A stretch of 64,000 nt of DNA, from assembly GCF_030815865.1 (NCBI RefSeq), contig NZ_JAUSXI010000001.1:310001-374000 (forward strand). The letters are read 5' to 3'. Within the stretch, counting starts at the first letter, position 1, and each line of letters opens with the position of its first letter. The DNA comes from Arthrobacter globiformis (GTDB lineage Bacteria; Actinomycetota; Actinomycetes; Actinomycetales; Micrococcaceae). Made by a program: the position numbers and the translations under genes. Under the pieces are notes generated by a model that was not told the origin of the DNA, did no database searches, and saw nothing but the letters and a program-made list of their open reading frames with translations. Positions 62,228 through 64,000 of this stretch are shown here, piece after piece.

Positions 62228-62242
62228 ATACGATAGCCGTAT
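62228..62242. promoter_or_regulatory. LysR-type dyad ATAC-N7-GTAT
   Basis: ATACGATAGCCGTAT is a 15-bp dyad of the T-N11-A form between the divergent EamA and LysR genes. It overlaps the first two bases of the LysR start codon (62241), suggesting autoregulation and control of the exporter. Confidence 0.5.
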
Positions 62243-63098
62243 GAATCTTGAGCTGCGCCATCTCCGGGCACTCGTGGCTGTTGCCGAGCTTCAGACGTTC
62301 ACCGACGCGGCCATCGCGCTGGGGACTTCGCAGGCCAGCGTCTCGCGGTCCGTTGCTGCGCTGGAGCGTGCCCTCGGTGTGCGCGTCTTCCAGCGGACGA
62401 CGCGCAGCGTCACGCCCACAGCGACGGGCAAACGCATCATTGAGCACGCCCGGCGGGTCCTGGACGAAGCCAGGCTGCTGGAAGACGCAGCCCGCGATGC
62501 TTCCGGTGAATTCAGGGTCGGATACGCGTGGTCCGCGGTGGGCAGCCGGACCCTCGCCGTGCAGCGGCGCTGGGAGGATGCGAACCCTGTTGTCCCGCTG
62601 GTCTGGGTGCAATCCGGTTCGCCGGCTGCCGGTCTGGCCAACGGAACTGTTGATGTCGCCGTCGTCCGCAAGCAGCTTAACGACCCCCGCTTCGCCGAGA
62701 TGCTGATTGGAACGGAACGGCGCTACGCCGCGGTAGCCGCCACGGACCCGCTGGCCCGCCGGCGCTTCCTGCGCATGGCCGACTTTGCCGGGCGGGCGCT
62801 CGCCGTGGACAGCCGGACGGGAACCACCTCGGTGGACCTGTGGAGCCCGGAGGCGCAGCCCGCATCCTTCCGCCCGGTCCAGGGAGTTGACGACTGGCTG
62901 ACGCTGATCTCCACCGGACAGGCGATGGGGATGTCCTCTGAGGCGACAGCCGCGCAGTACCCGCGGCCCGGCGTGGCCTACAAGGTTGTCCGGGACGCGC
63001 CGCCCATATTTGTGTTCCTCGCGTGCTGGAAGGACGATCCGTCGGTTCTCATCGCAGACTTTGCCCGCCTGGCACGGCAGGCATACGGCGGCGGCTAA
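62241..63098 (+). CDS. LysR family transcriptional regulator
   Basis: A 285-residue regulator from ATG 62241. The winged helix covers LELRHLRALVAVAELQTFTD and LGTSQASVSRSVAALERALG, VRVFQRTTRSVTPTATG; the effector domain follows from about 90 (SGEFRVGYAWSAVGSRTLAV, NGTVDVAVVRKQL, ISTGQAMGMSSEATAAQYPR). It is divergent from the EamA exporter gene, the standard layout for a regulator and its target. No ribosome site is visible and a LysR dyad covers its start, so the transcript may be leaderless (inference). Confidence 0.93.
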   Translation: MNLELRHLRALVAVAELQTFTDAAIALGTSQASVSRSVAALERALGVRVFQRTTRSVTPTATGKRIIEHARRVLDEARLLEDAARDASGEFRVGYAWSAVGSRTLAVQRRWEDANPVVPLVWVQSGSPAAGLANGTVDVAVVRKQLNDPRFAEMLIGTERRYAAVAATDPLARRRFLRMADFAGRALAVDSRTGTTSVDLWSPEAQPASFRPVQGVDDWLTLISTGQAMGMSSEATAAQYPRPGVAYKVVRDAPPIFVFLACWKDDPSVLIADFARLARQAYGGG

Positions 63099-63165
63099 AG
63101 AACGCTCCTTGTCCGGTTCCCTTCGCAGGGGGACACTGGAGAAAACGATGTGAAAGGAGTCTGCC

Positions 63166-63498
63166 GTGCGCAAGAGAACAGCATGGATCATCGGAGCAGC
63201 GGTCGCTGCGGCGGCTTTGGGAGGCGCGTCGGTGGCTGCGGCTTCCGTGAACCCCTTCGATGATGACACAACGGGCAACGGGGGCACCCAGCAGCCGCTG
63301 AACCAGAGCGACCGCGACAAAGCCGTCGACGCCGCAATGGCCAAAGTGGGCCCCGGACAGGTCACCGAGGTCGAACGGGGCGACGACGCCGGTTCCTCCT
63401 ACGAGGTAGAGATCCGCAAGAGCGACGGGTCTGAAGTAGAAGTTAATATCGGCTCCAACTTCCAGGTGCTGAACCAGAGCCAGGACGACAGCGACTAA
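63166..63498 (+). CDS. Small secreted PepSY-like protein
   Basis: A 110-residue exported protein from GTG 63166 (GAAAGGAG ahead). The signal peptide (AWIIGAAVAAAALGGASVAA) is followed by a short acidic linker and one PepSY-like module (DRDKAVDAAMAKVGPGQVTE, VERGDDAGSSYEVEIRKSDG, SEVEVNIGSNFQVL). PepSY domains are often found in secreted inhibitors or sensors of proteases or metals; role unknown. A GGTTGAGC-type repeat in inverse orientation follows the stop. Confidence 0.85.
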   Translation: MRKRTAWIIGAAVAAAALGGASVAAASVNPFDDDTTGNGGTQQPLNQSDRDKAVDAAMAKVGPGQVTEVERGDDAGSSYEVEIRKSDGSEVEVNIGSNFQVLNQSQDDSD

Positions 63499-63504
63499 CG
63501 CCGC

Positions 63505-64000
63505 TCAACCAGCGAGCCATTCGCCTGCCTTCATCACGGCGGCCACCTCAAGATCCGGCGTGAGGACCACCAGGTCCGCCTTCCGTCCGGCTTCGATGCG
63601 TCCGACGTCGGACAGCCCCAGCATGTCCGCCGGGTTCTGGCTCGCCGCGCGGACGGCATCGGCGAGCGGGATGCCGGCGTCGTGGACAGCGTGCCGTACC
63701 GCCGCATCCAGCGTGAGGATGCTGCCGGCGATGGTGCCGTCACTGACCAGGCGGGCTTCGCCGCCGGACACCCGGACGTCCAGCCCGCCCAGCCGGTACC
63801 TGCCCTCCTGCGCGCAGGCCGCCGCCATGGCGTCGGTGACGAAGACGGCACGCGCCGGACTGGCGGCAATGAAGCGGACCAGCGACGGGTGGAGGTGGAC
63901 TCCGTCGGCTATCACTTCGGCAAACACCGCAGGGTCTTCCAGCAGCGCCAGCGCGGGGCCGGGTTCCCGGTGGTGGAGCGGCCGCATCGCGTTGAAGACG
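63505..64000 (-). CDS. nagA: N-acetylglucosamine-6-phosphate deacetylase, 5' part outside window
   Basis: The C-terminal ~165 residues of NagA, which deacetylates GlcNAc-6-phosphate to GlcN-6-phosphate in amino-sugar and wall recycling. The frame is open to the window end. Visible motifs: VFNAMRPLHHREPG (ligand region), VIADGVHLHPSLVRF (metal or substrate His pair), VFVTDAM (catalytic Asp), GGEARLVSDGTIAGSILTLD and SQNPADMLGLSDVGRIEAGR with KADLVVL at the end. These are the standard NagA signatures. The metal-binding N-terminal motif lies outside the window. Confidence 0.93.
   Translation of the reverse strand, partial: VFNAMRPLHHREPGPALALLEDPAVFAEVIADGVHLHPSLVRFIAASPARAVFVTDAMAAACAQEGRYRLGGLDVRVSGGEARLVSDGTIAGSILTLDAAVRHAVHDAGIPLADAVRAASQNPADMLGLSDVGRIEAGRKADLVVLTPDLEVAAVMKAGEWLAG

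Overview
The window looks like chromosomal DNA of a high-GC actinobacterium of the Micrococcaceae, most like Arthrobacter/Pseudarthrobacter. The signs are high-GC codon use, GTG and TTG starts behind clear Shine-Dalgarno sites, and family content typical of that group: DUF4193, DUF5997, a 13E12-type DUF222/HNH protein, a DUF3618/holin stress operon and a ydaO (c-di-AMP) riboswitch before an NlpC/P60 gene. This assignment is inference; there is no rRNA or marker gene. I saw no tRNA, rRNA, CRISPR array, prophage or intact insertion sequence.

Layout. 1-7.8 kb: class A penicillin-binding protein (cut by the window edge), a three-gene envelope-stress operon, a decayed PRC-barrel gene, a membrane-anchored protein of unknown role, a histidine phosphatase and katG. 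7.8-16 kb: regulators (TetR, OhrR-like MarR, MmyB-type XRE), an HNH protein and a lytic transglycosylase, mixed with many broken transporter genes (MFS, ChaA-type antiporter, Amt tail, APC permease). 16.9-24 kb: AlkD-like repair protein, glycogen-debranching-type enzyme, another decayed MFS gene and a tandem pair of CNNM/CBS proteins. 24-31 kb: large secreted Fn3 protein, DUF5997 with an HTH-less LysR-effector protein, Tat-exported multicopper oxidase and a lipoprotein. 31-36.5 kb: truncated LacI protein, a sulfonate-type ABC ATPase/permease pair with a flavin monooxygenase, and a BASS transporter. 36.5-42.7 kb: diguanylate cyclase, riboswitch-controlled NlpC/P60 protein, alarmone synthetase coupled to a SulP transporter, and an alpha/beta hydrolase. 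43-46.9 kb: 2Fe-2S reductase plus fatty acid desaturase, PfkB kinase and a YbhB protein.

46.9-53.4 kb is a LacI-controlled sugar locus. An orphan sugar-binding lipoprotein and a divergent dehydrogenase/isomerase operon carry nearly the same promoter followed by the same 12-bp palindromic operator. The locus is eroded: there are no ABC permease or ATPase genes, an MFS remnant, and a GntR plus cache-sensor pair broken by frameshifts. 53.4-60.4 kb is a second LacI-controlled island with a 14-bp operator. It holds a TRAP transporter, a COG4091-like oxidoreductase, a 3-hydroxyisobutyrate-dehydrogenase-like enzyme and an ABM-domain protein, and is a candidate catabolic pathway for an acid sugar or hydroxy acid. 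60.4-64 kb holds Nudix, EamA and LysR genes, a small secreted PepSY-like protein and the 3' part of nagA.

At least eight genes are visibly decayed, mostly transporters. Frameshift calls depend on read accuracy and need checking.
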